Assembly: GCF_034347405.1 (NCBI RefSeq)
Contig: NZ_CP133778.1
Location: 4,092,001 to 4,156,000 of the forward strand
DNA: 64,000 bases
Direction of reading: 5' to 3'
From: Pseudomonas sp. CCC3.1
Lineage (GTDB): Bacteria; Pseudomonadota; Gammaproteobacteria; Pseudomonadales; Pseudomonadaceae
This document shows positions 35,798 through 44,439 of this stretch, in pieces; positions within the stretch are counted from its first letter, which is position 1, and every line of letters begins with the position of its first letter. Below the pieces are notes generated by a model. It searched no databases. It saw only the letters and a program-made list of their open reading frames with translations, and had not been told where the DNA came from. Made by a program: the position numbers and the translations under genes.

Positions 35798-36838
35798 ATG
35801 TCTGATTTTAAAAGAATTGAACAAATCTATTCGGACTTCGCAGATAGCTTGCGCGAGGACATTCCGGAAAATAGTAATCCCAGGAGCAATACCGTCGAAA
35901 TGCTCTCTCTCAGTTATTGGTTTGAAGGGTTGAGGCAGAGAACAGGGCTCAAAACTTCCTACGCTCTAGAGCTTCATTTTGAACCAGAGTCATTTCGAAG
36001 AAATACCAACGGCACGATCCGGCATTACCGAAGCAAGTGGTCGAGGTATGAACAAAATCTAATTACGCCCAAGGCCAAGACCTTGAACAGGGTTGAGCTA
36101 TTGGCACCAGGATCGACACGGGATTTGCATCATCCGCTGTGGGCGTTGATGAGGCAGGTCATCAAGAAAGAAAGAATTGATTGCGACGACTACTTCAGGT
36201 CGCTAAGCACAGAGATCCAGCTGGTACTGTTCGGCGATGGCAGCGACATTTTTTGGGACAGTCCACGACGCGAACCAACTACTCAGCTTTTGCTCGAAAA
36301 ACTCGAACGTAGAGCGAGTCTTGATTCCCTGTCAGCACTGATGGCTTTGGTAATAGAAGCGGATCATCTGGGTAAGCGAGCCTTCGCGATGAAAGCGACG
36401 AGCTCTCTGCACAGAGTCCTTCTAATGCTAGCGATGGAGCTACAGGCACGAGGTGTTGCCGTCGGCCTGATCGATTGGCTTGCTATGAACGTGCTACCTC
36501 TGGGAGCGCCTGGTCACTTGCAGGTATGTATGACTAGCACTGACTACATCCACGCGTCAGCCCATCTAAACACGATGGTTTACCAGCATCCGCAACGGCG
36601 CGGTAAATGCCTGCCGTGGAAGCCACGCGCAAAAGTCATGCTCAAACTGCTTGGCGGGGATATGGGGGTGGACGTTATGCATGCTATGCGCCCGCAATTT
36701 GCGCTGAGGACGGATGTTGGTGACATCACGGTTGACCTGATTGAAGAGTTCAAGAAGATGTCCGCGCTCAGGACATGGGGTTGGAAGTGCATACTCGACG
36801 GCACGCGACAGGTAATGCCGCCCGTAAAGTTGTTTTAA
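35798..36838 (+). CDS. Hypothetical protein, 346 aa
   Basis: Start ATG 35798 has AAGGA 7 bp upstream. No signal peptide or membrane span; acidic/basic mix with helices (FKRIEQIYSDFADSLREDIP; TVEMLSLSYWFEGLRQRTGL; RKNTNG-like RNTNGTIRHYRSKWSRYEQN). Not recognised. It stands between IS relics ahead of the defence block, where accessory or defence-linked genes are common, but no nuclease or ATPase motif is visible. Confidence 0.6.
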   Translation: MSDFKRIEQIYSDFADSLREDIPENSNPRSNTVEMLSLSYWFEGLRQRTGLKTSYALELHFEPESFRRNTNGTIRHYRSKWSRYEQNLITPKAKTLNRVELLAPGSTRDLHHPLWALMRQVIKKERIDCDDYFRSLSTEIQLVLFGDGSDIFWDSPRREPTTQLLLEKLERRASLDSLSALMALVIEADHLGKRAFAMKATSSLHRVLLMLAMELQARGVAVGLIDWLAMNVLPLGAPGHLQVCMTSTDYIHASAHLNTMVYQHPQRRGKCLPWKPRAKVMLKLLGGDMGVDVMHAMRPQFALRTDVGDITVDLIEEFKKMSALRTWGWKCILDGTRQVMPPVKLF

Positions 36839-36927
36839 ATGATCTCAGGCTGGGCATTCCGACAATCGACCGACTATTTCATACCCCCCTTAACACCGAT
36901 GCGTACCTACAGTCTGATAGAAGCTTT

Positions 36928-37019
36928 TGGTCAAGTCCAATGCAAACGGCTGGTCACATCCAATGCAAACGACTGGTCAGTGCTGATGCAAACAGGTGGT
37001 CAGGTACGGTGCAATTCCC
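36928..37019 (+). repeat. Four tandem 23-bp repeats (IS21-type terminal repeats)
   Basis: Units start at 36928, 36951, 36974 and 36997, exactly 23 bp apart, each TGGTCA-N4-CAATGCAAAC or a variant. IS21-family ends carry such multiple repeats as IstA binding sites. The fourth unit ends GCAATTCCCC; a similar unit (TGGTCAAATGAAGCGTAATT) recurs at 37460. Confidence 0.75.
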
Positions 37020-37050
37020 CAATAGACACTCAAATGAAGGAGAAATATCA

Positions 37051-37137
37051 ATGCATAGCTTCCCTGCGCTATTAGAGCATTTGGCGCTTTTCCTGAGGGT
37101 CGTAGTAAGCGTTTTTAGGAGACGCAAAGGCCTATGA
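37051..37137 (+). CDS. Tiny hydrophobic peptide ORF
   Basis: 28 aa: MHSFPALLEHLALFLRVVVS then a basic tail FRRRKGL, with AAGGAG 8 bp before the ATG. A single amphipathic or membrane helix with a cationic end, a layout shared with type I toxins and small membrane peptides. No antisense RNA evidence can be read here. Confidence 0.25.
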   Translation: MHSFPALLEHLALFLRVVVSVFRRRKGL

Positions 37138-37956
37138 ATAGGATCGTTTGAATTTCTGGCGCTTTATTTCACCTTTCGCATACGACCGGTGACCGACTCC
37201 AATGACCTCGACCATACCCCCCTCCACTTACTCTACCGAAAGCCTTTTAGCTCATGCTGCCCAACGTCTAAGCATTGCTATCAAAACAGCAAAGATGAGT
37301 TTTGGGCAGCGTTTCAGGGTGATGCACCATCAAAAGGGGCTCCGTTGCCTTTCCCGATTGGATCAACCGTGGCCGTGAAGGATTGGATGACGTACTACAT
37401 CAACTGCGCTCGTAGCGTTGTTGTTCTGATACAGCCCAATCATTTGCAATGCAAAAAGGTGGTCAAATGAAGCGTAATTCCCCAATCGCCACGTTTAGTA
37501 GCGTTGTTTTCTGAAAACTCGCATTTGTTCTCAAATCCTTCAGGTGACGCGTCGAACACTTTCTGAATGGACACTGATGCCCTAATTTTTAAAAAATATC
37601 TCGTCGCCATGGACACAGTTAAATAGCGCTACAAAGCACTAATTTCGGTGGTTTCGCCAACTGTCCATACCCTGCTAACTAGCGGATGATGTCGCCAGTG
37701 CCGTCCTCAGTATTCTGGCACTTGACTGCCCAACGCTCGCTCATAATCTTCCGAGCCCTCATCCGACATTATGAGAATGACACACATCATTATGCTCGGA
37801 CGCAGAGCTGACCAAAGGAACGTACAATTCCCCGGGAGGCATGCACTGCCGCTGCTCGAACGCCGGATAACAGCGAAATGGGTCAATGGCTTTGCCGCCT
37901 TTCCACCGTCACATGGTTACGAGCTTGATCTGGCAATTACACGAAAAGGAAATAAC

Positions 37957-38505
37957 ATGAACCCTGATGAGCTTTATGTTTCCGTCGACGTCGAGACTTC
38001 TGGACCTATACCAGGCGAATACAGTCTGCTTTCCATTGGAGCTTGCCTTGTAGATCAACCTGCCACGTCCATCTATCTTGAACTACGACCTGACAGTCCA
38101 AAACACGACCCAGAAGCACTGGCAGTATCGGGGCTGAGTCTGGAGAAGCTGGAGCGCGAAGGACTCACTCCGCAACAGGCGATGCTGACATTTGGTGAAT
38201 GGCTGAAATCATGCTGCCAAACGGGACAGAAGGTCATTTTCGTAGGACTCAATGCACCGTTTGACTGGTCATTCGTCAACTACTACTTCCACAAATACTT
38301 GGAAACCAACCCCTTTGGATTTACCGCTATCGACATGAAGGCCTACTTCATGGGAGCTGTAGGTTGCAGCTGGCAGGAAACAAAATCATCCAAGATGACC
38401 GCTGCGCTGAAGCCACTCAGCGAACCGAACCATAACGCCTTGGATGATGCTCGCTTTCAGGCAGAGCTCTTCGCGCTAATGCTTGCGGGTAAAGGTAACC
38501 GCTGA
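37957..38505 (+). CDS. DEDDh 3'-5' exonuclease (DnaQ/RNase T-like)
   Basis: 182 aa; AAAAGGA before ATG 37957. Exo I YVSVDVETSG (D, E), Exo II GLNAPFDWSFVNYYF (D), Exo III NHNALDDARFQAELF (H, D): a complete DEDDh active site. Similar single-domain enzymes degrade RNA or ssDNA 3' ends. It is convergent with the CBASS operon, its stop 28 bp from the stop of Cap3. No known CBASS type carries such a gene as a core member, so a joint role is only suggested by position. Confidence 0.85.
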   Translation: MNPDELYVSVDVETSGPIPGEYSLLSIGACLVDQPATSIYLELRPDSPKHDPEALAVSGLSLEKLEREGLTPQQAMLTFGEWLKSCCQTGQKVIFVGLNAPFDWSFVNYYFHKYLETNPFGFTAIDMKAYFMGAVGCSWQETKSSKMTAALKPLSEPNHNALDDARFQAELFALMLAGKGNR

Positions 38506-38533
38506 CGTGCCTCCCACGGCACCGACTTGAAGC

Positions 38534-39016
38534 TTATCTAAGCCAAGTTGCCTCAACATATCTGCCGCCCCTGAACGACCACGCCTTGATGCCTTCTGGT
38601 TTTTCGGACTTGCCAACGATAATGGCTATTGGGTGCGGCAGATCCTGCGTATAACGCGCAGCAAATCTGAAAAAACTTCCTATGTCTGCCGGAGAAATCA
38701 CCGGGACAGATTGGGGATGCGTATGCCAATAGCCCACCAGACGTAACCCTTGTTCGTTGGCAGCTTGGATCTCCTGACGGCACCGCTCCGCATCCAACTC
38801 TAGCCAAGACCAGCCTGACCGATCGGCGCAATGAGGCAACGTGGCCAAGGCCAGCAGCAACCCTTTCGGATTAACCGGGCTGACGAATAACTGTCCCCCT
38901 CGCTCCACGCCAAAAAGGCCCTGCCGATGACTATCCAAGATGTCCGCGACAGCTTGCGACACCAATAGCTCGGAATCCACCTCCGCCCATCTCCAGCGCC
39001 AAGCGATATCCGTCAT
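38534..39016 (-). CDS. cap3: CBASS Cap3: JAB/JAMM isopeptidase
   Basis: 160 aa with a complete JAMM zinc motif: E38 (GVERGG), H98-T-H100, S108 and D111, spaced H-x-H-x7-S-x2-D. In type II CBASS, Cap3 cleaves the bond between the CD-NTase C-terminus and its conjugated target, opposing Cap2. Last gene of the leftward operon; overlaps cap2 by 4 bp. Confidence 0.93.
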   Translation of the reverse strand: MTDIAWRWRWAEVDSELLVSQAVADILDSHRQGLFGVERGGQLFVSPVNPKGLLLALATLPHCADRSGWSWLELDAERCRQEIQAANEQGLRLVGYWHTHPQSVPVISPADIGSFFRFAARYTQDLPHPIAIIVGKSEKPEGIKAWSFRGGRYVEATWLR

Positions 39017-40797
39017 ACAGTTTCATCCCTATGTTCCGGCCATCCGCGCTCGAGTAAGAGTTGCTGCGCCCCCTCTGGCAGCTTGGGCCCATGGTATTGG
39101 CCTCCTAGGCTCGGCACATCTTCAGGCCTGTAGATGCTGCTGACCCAAGATGCAGTGCCGATGTTGCCGGTCAATGCGCGTAAAGCCGTGTGCGACACCA
39201 TAGAGGCAATATTGGTCATACCCAGCGACCCGCCTGGAATAAAGCTCTCCCCACACGCGGGCAGTGGAACCACACCTCCTCCCGGCCACTCTGTAAACTT
39301 ATGAAGAAAATCGCCGATGTCCGTGAATAAATGACGGCCATCAAAGATACCGGCTGGTGCGAATAGTGCGTGGCCCACCTGGGTATAAGGTTCGCTCCAG
39401 GCTTGTAAAAGTCCCCAAGAAACGCCGCTGGATTTGGCTCGCCATACAGTGACCTCCGACTGCCAGTCTGCTGTCGTAATCACGACAAGATCTGCGTTAT
39501 CGAACACTTCTGGTTTGCTGCTCATCACTACTTCTGCAAAAGTCGAATAAGCGGTGCATTCTGTAGTCGGAAGATCTAACAGAATCTTGTCCCTCAACGC
39601 TGAGGCTTTCAGCCTCCCTAGGCTATCCGCTCCCAGAACGTGCCTACCCAGATTGGCTGACACCAAAGTGTCAGGATCGATGAGGGTAAGGTGGCCGACA
39701 CCGGAGCGTGCCAACTGTATTGCCACCGCACTGCCTAACGAGCCAACGCCAACACAAACGACCCGAGCATTTTCAAGGTGCTTTGCTGTGCCGCTTATAT
39801 CGCGGGACAGAATGGACGCACGATCAAGCACGTCTAGGGCAGTTGCGCGGACGAGTGCCGGAGGATGTGCATTTGCTATGGCTGGCCGGCGGCGCGCTGT
39901 GCGCAAGCCAAACTTTGCCCCCCGCTCTTGCTGTACGCCAAGCGAGCGCACATTGAGGCAATAAGTTGGAGCATCCGTCCCCCCAGGAAGCTCCAGGACA
40001 ATCCATCGACTCGCCAACGTTCCATGCAGCTCAAACCATGCCAGCAATTGCTCGGCATCGTCTGGTTGAAGGTGTGGCGTTAGCCACAGCAATAAATCTT
40101 CTGGATCCGGGGTGCGGATATCCGGATAAGTCTGAAGCTTGACGTAAAAACCGGGAGTTTCGGCCGCGCGAATGACAGCGGAGCGCCCGACAACCCGTCG
40201 GTAATGCCCTTTGAGTGCAGCTATGTTCGATGCTAGCCAAACCGTTTCCTGACCGGATGGCACAGCCCGGCGCGGATCGCTGAGAGCAAACAACTGCGAG
40301 GCGGTCTGAGGTCGATCCAAAAGTAAGAGGTTCTGGAATGACTGACCGTGCTGAAAAGACCAGTAGGTAGTGATCTCATTCTGAAATTCGATATCGCGCG
40401 TTGTCTGGCTTGATCCCATTTTGGACAACGAAACGATCTGGGCCAAGCGCGCAAGGCTGTCCTCTACCACGACCTCCGGGGAGCCCATAATGGGGCGCTC
40501 CTGAAAGCCATGAAGACAAAGCCCCGACTTGGTGGCATGCGGCCAAACCAGCCATGGAGAAGGTTCGACGTTCAGCCGCAAGAGCCCACGGGGAAAGTTG
40601 GAGGGGAAACCTATACGCAGTCGCCGCTCCTGCCCCGTGTAATCGATGGGCAAGGGGAAGTGAAAGCACGCCGCTTCGTCAGCCCGCATGGGTGCGGGCT
40701 GGAGCAATGCATCGGCCGCATCCTGACCTAGGGTGTTTCGCAGTGCCGCGATTCCGCGCTGCAATGGCGTCTTAATAGGATCAGCCAAGGCGTCCAA
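39013..40797 (-). CDS. cap2: CBASS Cap2: fused E2-E1 ubiquitin-transfer-like enzyme
   Basis: 594 aa. N-terminal E2-like domain with catalytic C94 in SGLCLHGF; a central linker domain; C-terminal E1-like adenylation domain with CVGVGSLGSA (G-rich loop, residues 349-356), the D..N..R set in LIDPDTLVSANLGRHVLGAD, and the E1 cysteine C515 in PLPACGESF. In type II CBASS it primes the CD-NTase by conjugating the CD-NTase C-terminal residue to a target, raising second-messenger output. Overlaps the CD-NTase end by 17 bp. Confidence 0.95.
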   Translation of the reverse strand: MDALADPIKTPLQRGIAALRNTLGQDAADALLQPAPMRADEAACFHFPLPIDYTGQERRLRIGFPSNFPRGLLRLNVEPSPWLVWPHATKSGLCLHGFQERPIMGSPEVVVEDSLARLAQIVSLSKMGSSQTTRDIEFQNEITTYWSFQHGQSFQNLLLLDRPQTASQLFALSDPRRAVPSGQETVWLASNIAALKGHYRRVVGRSAVIRAAETPGFYVKLQTYPDIRTPDPEDLLLWLTPHLQPDDAEQLLAWFELHGTLASRWIVLELPGGTDAPTYCLNVRSLGVQQERGAKFGLRTARRRPAIANAHPPALVRATALDVLDRASILSRDISGTAKHLENARVVCVGVGSLGSAVAIQLARSGVGHLTLIDPDTLVSANLGRHVLGADSLGRLKASALRDKILLDLPTTECTAYSTFAEVVMSSKPEVFDNADLVVITTADWQSEVTVWRAKSSGVSWGLLQAWSEPYTQVGHALFAPAGIFDGRHLFTDIGDFLHKFTEWPGGGVVPLPACGESFIPGGSLGMTNIASMVSHTALRALTGNIGTASWVSSIYRPEDVPSLGGQYHGPKLPEGAQQLLLERGWPEHRDETV

Positions 40798-42031
40798 CTG
40801 GCTTTACGCTCGACTGAGAGGTTCCGCCACCGCTGGCCCCTCCGAAGAGCGAACCCATCGAAGCAGAGTTTCGAGTAGTGCCATCCGGTCGGCCGGGCAT
40901 CGTCCAATTCGCAGGGATCTCATTGTTCACTACCGTAATGAGTGCCGGTGCAATACCGAAATTCTTTTTCACTGCCTCGGCAAAGGAATCGTTGGATTCA
41001 AAACTTTCCAAACCCAATGACACAGATGCACTGGCGTCCGCATGCCACTTGGCAAATGATTGACGATAGCCTTGCCCCTCACCCGGTCGATTCCACTTCT
41101 CTGCAAAGTTTTCGCCATTATCGGCAGGGTTGCAGACAAAGAAATCGCTACCTCTTTGCGCGATGTGCTGCGGCATTCTGCGAACGATTTCCAAAATTGC
41201 ATCGAGCGGTGCCAAAGGCTTCGACTGGGACTCCTTCACGACATCTAGGTACGCGTGAGTGGCCAAAGTGGTGATAACAGCAGATATGGGGCGAGTATCA
41301 GCGCTCCTTGTTTTGATGGCCCATTCATCGCGATGCCGCTTAAGCAGCTTTATGGTCGCACGCAGGGGATCTAGATCGATGTAGTCCTGATAATGCGGCA
41401 AAGGATCTTGTGTCGCGGCATCAAGCATTCGCTGGCTTTTGGCAATTGCCAAGCTTTCCATAGAGATTTTCTGGGCCGAAGCAACCTGCAACCAATTCGA
41501 GTAAGGAATAGGGCTGCTTGCTTTCCACCCTGTGATCCGATCCGGAACCTCCAGCTTACCCTCGCCGTTTGCTTCGCCATTTCCGTTGATCGCGCGGGCA
41601 GGTGTGACATCAATGTGGAAACCTGGATTTTCGTCGGCATAAACGATCCGAATACCACGACGTAGTTGCTTAACTTCCTCCTGAACGCGGGAGCCTTCTC
41701 TAAAACGCTGTTCAATCGCCTCTAGAACTTCCTTCGCACCAGCGCCTTGAGCGTGAGGGAGCCAGATAATCGCGTCCGCATCAATGGTGTCCAGATCCGC
41801 AGGCGCGCCGGGAATTGGCTTGATGGTGGTTTTCAGCCGCATTGAGCCCTGAACGAAGATATGGGCCTCAGCGAGCAACGGATTGTCAGAAGCCGAAAGG
41901 ATTTTTTCCAGTTGGGAGTAGCGGTCGTTGATTTTTTCGTACTGCGCCTCCGACAGCGAGATTTCCCGCGCGGCGCGAAGCAGAAAATATTCCCAACTGC
42001 TGCGCTTGGTCTGTTCGTTGCTCAAAAGCAT
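40781..42031 (-). CDS. CBASS CD-NTase (cGAS/DncV-like nucleotidyltransferase)
   Basis: 416 aa. Nucleotidyltransferase signature G62-S63 (FVQGSMRLKTTIKPI), acidic pair in DLDTIDADAII (most likely D84/D86) and a third carboxylate D141 in GFHIDVTPAR; helical C-terminal domain. Makes a cyclic oligonucleotide second messenger upon phage infection that activates the SAVED effector upstream. The flexible tail ends SSVKPVGRLG with a terminal Gly, as needed for Cap2 conjugation. Start ATG directly follows the stop of the effector gene (TAAATG). The product nucleotide cannot be told, although SAVED effectors are known to bind cyclic tri- or dinucleotides. Confidence 0.93.
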   Translation of the reverse strand: MLLSNEQTKRSSWEYFLLRAAREISLSEAQYEKINDRYSQLEKILSASDNPLLAEAHIFVQGSMRLKTTIKPIPGAPADLDTIDADAIIWLPHAQGAGAKEVLEAIEQRFREGSRVQEEVKQLRRGIRIVYADENPGFHIDVTPARAINGNGEANGEGKLEVPDRITGWKASSPIPYSNWLQVASAQKISMESLAIAKSQRMLDAATQDPLPHYQDYIDLDPLRATIKLLKRHRDEWAIKTRSADTRPISAVITTLATHAYLDVVKESQSKPLAPLDAILEIVRRMPQHIAQRGSDFFVCNPADNGENFAEKWNRPGEGQGYRQSFAKWHADASASVSLGLESFESNDSFAEAVKKNFGIAPALITVVNNEIPANWTMPGRPDGTTRNSASMGSLFGGASGGGTSQSSVKPVGRLG

Positions 42032-43198
42032 TTACATAGCCTCCTGGGCCACCGAGCCCAATTGCAGTGTTTGCGTAAACCGATCTTGGTTTTCTTTGTC
42101 CCGATCGAAGATCAGGTACGTATGTTGATGCTGCGTTGTGAGCAACGCGCCAAACTCGATGGCCAGTGCCGCAGGAATGGCAGCGAAGACGTGGATAGGA
42201 TCAGGAGTCAGAGCATCAAGCTGACTCAGTCGTATTTGGAGTGCGTCGCGAAAGGCATGAATCACCCGACGGTTCTGTACCATCGCGTAGCTTGGTTCAG
42301 GGATCGACAGCTCTGCAATACATGCACCGGGTAGAGCGTCGGTCACGTCGCGAACTGGAACTTGTGCAGAAATGGAGAGCACCAACGCCAGTGGACCATC
42401 GCCGTTGGGTGGAGGCGTGAACAGAAAACTGGGCGGCTCAGCACACTGATCGGGCCAGCGCAAAAGATGCTCGCGGTGAAAAGAGAAGATTAAGCGTTTG
42501 GAACGATCGCCGATGCTCTGGCCCAACATCATCAAAGCTGGGATATCGGCCAAGCCTACTACTGCTAGCGCGGGCGAGTCGCCATAGGTGCCGCCCCGAC
42601 GCTTGAGTTGCTGCTCCAGCTCATACTGGATGCTGTCTTTGACGTTCTGCCAATAGGCAGCGTCCCTGCCGCGCGGTCCGGGCGCAGGGAAGGCAATTTT
42701 GATGCCTTGATCGAAGGCGGTTAATCCCTCCGCAGACATCGCAGTCAATAGATCGCGAACGGGAATATCGTTGATCGTCTGGAAATGCTGACTCTGAACA
42801 ATGAGAGGAATCGCTCTGCCACCATCAGGGGTCGTTGCGGCGATTCGGATGCGCTCTAGGTATGCTTGGTGTAAACCACTCAAATCATTTTCAGGATAAC
42901 CGTCTGCGTCACGATCAATTTTGTCATGACAGCCTGGGCACAGGAGCATCAGGTTAGCAGTATCGTTCGTGTGCGCCTCAGCATCATGATCCGCGCGTCC
43001 CCGAGGCCCCTTGGGACTGGCGGGTAGGATATGCGCCACTTCGCCCCATTTCATTGGCTTGCCGGCACGATAGTCGAACGTTAGATCTGTGCCGCACAGT
43101 TCGCAATGACCAGCGGTCTGTGTCCATACGATCCGCTTCGTCTCATCATTCGTGTTAAAGCGCCCAATCGCGGGCTTAGCGTCTTCTGGTTCTGCCAT
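42032..43198 (-). CDS. cap5: CBASS effector Cap5: HNH endonuclease-SAVED
   Basis: 388 aa. N-terminal HNH nuclease: C32-x2-C35 (HCELCG), H56 (EVAHILPAS), N82 (NDTANLMLLC), C87-x2-C90-H91 (CPGCHDKID). C-terminal SAVED domain from about 150 (AFPAPGPRGRDAAYW; LALVLSISAQVPV; HVFAAIPAALAIEFGALL; TYLIFDRD). On binding the cyclic nucleotide, SAVED oligomerises and the HNH domain cuts double-stranded DNA, killing the infected cell or destroying phage DNA. First gene of the CBASS operon. Confidence 0.94.
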   Translation of the reverse strand: MAEPEDAKPAIGRFNTNDETKRIVWTQTAGHCELCGTDLTFDYRAGKPMKWGEVAHILPASPKGPRGRADHDAEAHTNDTANLMLLCPGCHDKIDRDADGYPENDLSGLHQAYLERIRIAATTPDGGRAIPLIVQSQHFQTINDIPVRDLLTAMSAEGLTAFDQGIKIAFPAPGPRGRDAAYWQNVKDSIQYELEQQLKRRGGTYGDSPALAVVGLADIPALMMLGQSIGDRSKRLIFSFHREHLLRWPDQCAEPPSFLFTPPPNGDGPLALVLSISAQVPVRDVTDALPGACIAELSIPEPSYAMVQNRRVIHAFRDALQIRLSQLDALTPDPIHVFAAIPAALAIEFGALLTTQHQHTYLIFDRDKENQDRFTQTLQLGSVAQEAM

Positions 43199-43504
43199 TT
43201 CGACCTATCCCCGAGAAACATCCATGATTGAAAACGATGATGGCAAGATAAGATCATATTAAGGTCATTTGCCTCAAATTCAAGAGAGATCTGAGTGGTG
43301 ACCAATGCTGAGCCAACTTCGAGCAGGACGCTTGTTTTGACTCATCGAAACGGAGTGATGGCAGCTTTCGCTTTCTGGAAAATGCTGATGGGTAATGGCG
43401 CTGACCAAAGCGTATGTTGCAGCACTTCGGGAGAGGCAGAAAATCGGCCAAAAGCAGACGGCAGTGATTATCACGCTTCAACCGGCTTAGGCATCGCGAG
43501 CATA

Positions 43505-43732
43505 ATGAATCGTTCCTACCAAGACCAAATCGTGGAAAATATTATGATCGAAGCTCAGCGCTGGAACGTGAAATGTCAAAATCCTACAGATGGAAGTGGA
43601 GACGTCATCGTTGACTTACCTGCTGACCTACTCGTGAGCATGGGACTCAGTATCGGCGATGAATTGACCATTGAAGTGGTCGACGGAGCAATTGTTTTAA
43701 CTCCTAAGTCGAAGGATCAAACTATCCCCTGA
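43505..43732 (+). CDS. AbrB/MazE-like small DNA-binding protein
   Basis: 75 aa from ATG 43505 (or 62 aa from ATG 43544). The C-terminal half VDLPADLLVSMGLSIGDELT, EVVDGAIVLTPK is a swapped-hairpin AbrB domain as in many antitoxins. No toxin gene lies beside it, so it may be a solitary antitoxin or a regulator of the divergent CBASS operon, whose first gene starts 306 bp away. Confidence 0.6.
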   Translation: MNRSYQDQIVENIMIEAQRWNVKCQNPTDGSGDVIVDLPADLLVSMGLSIGDELTIEVVDGAIVLTPKSKDQTIP

Positions 43733-44085
43733 ACCATTTCAGGGCTCGAGTTAAATCTCAGGTTAGCACACAGAAATTGGGGCTATCGACGGCGAAGAAA
43801 ATTCTATTGGGTTAGACAAGAAACTGCCGTGCTACGCTGCAACTGGTCGATTTTTACCTGTCGCCACCCTTAGATACGTGGCTTGGGTTGGCGACCACTT
43901 AAATATTGAGAGTTGGATCGATTGATGGTGTTAAATCCAGTCCGGGATATGACTGACGCCCCTAATATTTTAAGCTTCAATCGACACGAACCTGTTGGGT
44001 GACCCCGCGGTAAGTGAAGGCGGCTTAATACCCCGCGGGCGAAAAGTGAGAGTACCCACTTACATCGATGTGACCGACACTACTT
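43733..44085. other. 353-bp non-coding stretch
   Basis: No gene or clear signal. Contains a short GC-rich hairpin-like stretch (CCCCGCGG at 44003, CCGCGGG at 44033). Confidence 0.4.
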
Positions 44086-44391
44086 TCACAAACCTAAATT
44101 TTTTTTGGCCGTCTTTGTAGCTTCTCGTTCTGCAACTAGGAAGCTCAGCGTATCGGCCTCATGCACCATCTGGTGCGTCTCACCCTCGAATTCGCTCCCC
44201 ACACGGAGCGTAACTTTCGACCTAGATGTGAAGCCTTTTGAAACCGCCTTTTTCCTCGCTGCCTTCCACGGTTGCACGATCACGACATCCGTGACTGTGT
44301 CCTGAACGTCTGAGTTAATTGCGGGCGTAGAGGGCTCAGAATCACCGAATAGCGCCCCACGTATCTCATCTTCCATCAATTGCGTATTCAT
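44086..44391 (-). CDS. Hypothetical basic protein
   Basis: 101 aa from ATG 44391 with GAGAAATAGT before it. The N-terminal half is acidic, the C-terminal half basic (WKAARKKAVSKGFTSRSKVT, ATKTAKKNLGL) with a possible beta-hairpin KVTLRVGSEFEGE. It looks like a small regulator or accessory protein of a mobile element, but I do not recognise the family. Confidence 0.5.
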   Translation of the reverse strand: MNTQLMEDEIRGALFGDSEPSTPAINSDVQDTVTDVVIVQPWKAARKKAVSKGFTSRSKVTLRVGSEFEGETHQMVHEADTLSFLVAEREATKTAKKNLGL

Positions 44392-44439
44392 ACTATTTCT
44401 CAGAAGAGTGACTGACAACTGTCGATCAGTAGCGGTCAA

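Larger units (their letters stand above)
36839..37956. other. IS21-type end sequences and small ORFs, 1.1 kb
   Basis: No large gene. Contains four 23-bp tandem units at 36928-37019, a related partial copy at 37437-37482, a 28-codon hydrophobic ORF (37051) and a 93-codon GTG ORF (37189-37470, unrecognised). Probably what is left of one or more IS21-like elements. Confidence 0.5.

Noticed and set aside
36928..37019. CRISPR array (regular 23-bp period)
   Set aside because: The units are contiguous without unique spacers, only four, with no cas genes; they fit IS21 terminal repeats.
38534..43198. Ubiquitin-like (Bil) or Thoeris-type system instead of CBASS
   Set aside because: A CD-NTase and a SAVED effector are both present and no ubiquitin-like protein or TIR domain is found, so CBASS type II is the right call.
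43395..43490. 31-codon ORF MALTKAYVAALRERQKIGQK... that looks like the start of an XRE regulator
   Set aside because: Ends after 31 codons and the downstream frame does not continue an HTH; at best a remnant, not listed as a gene.
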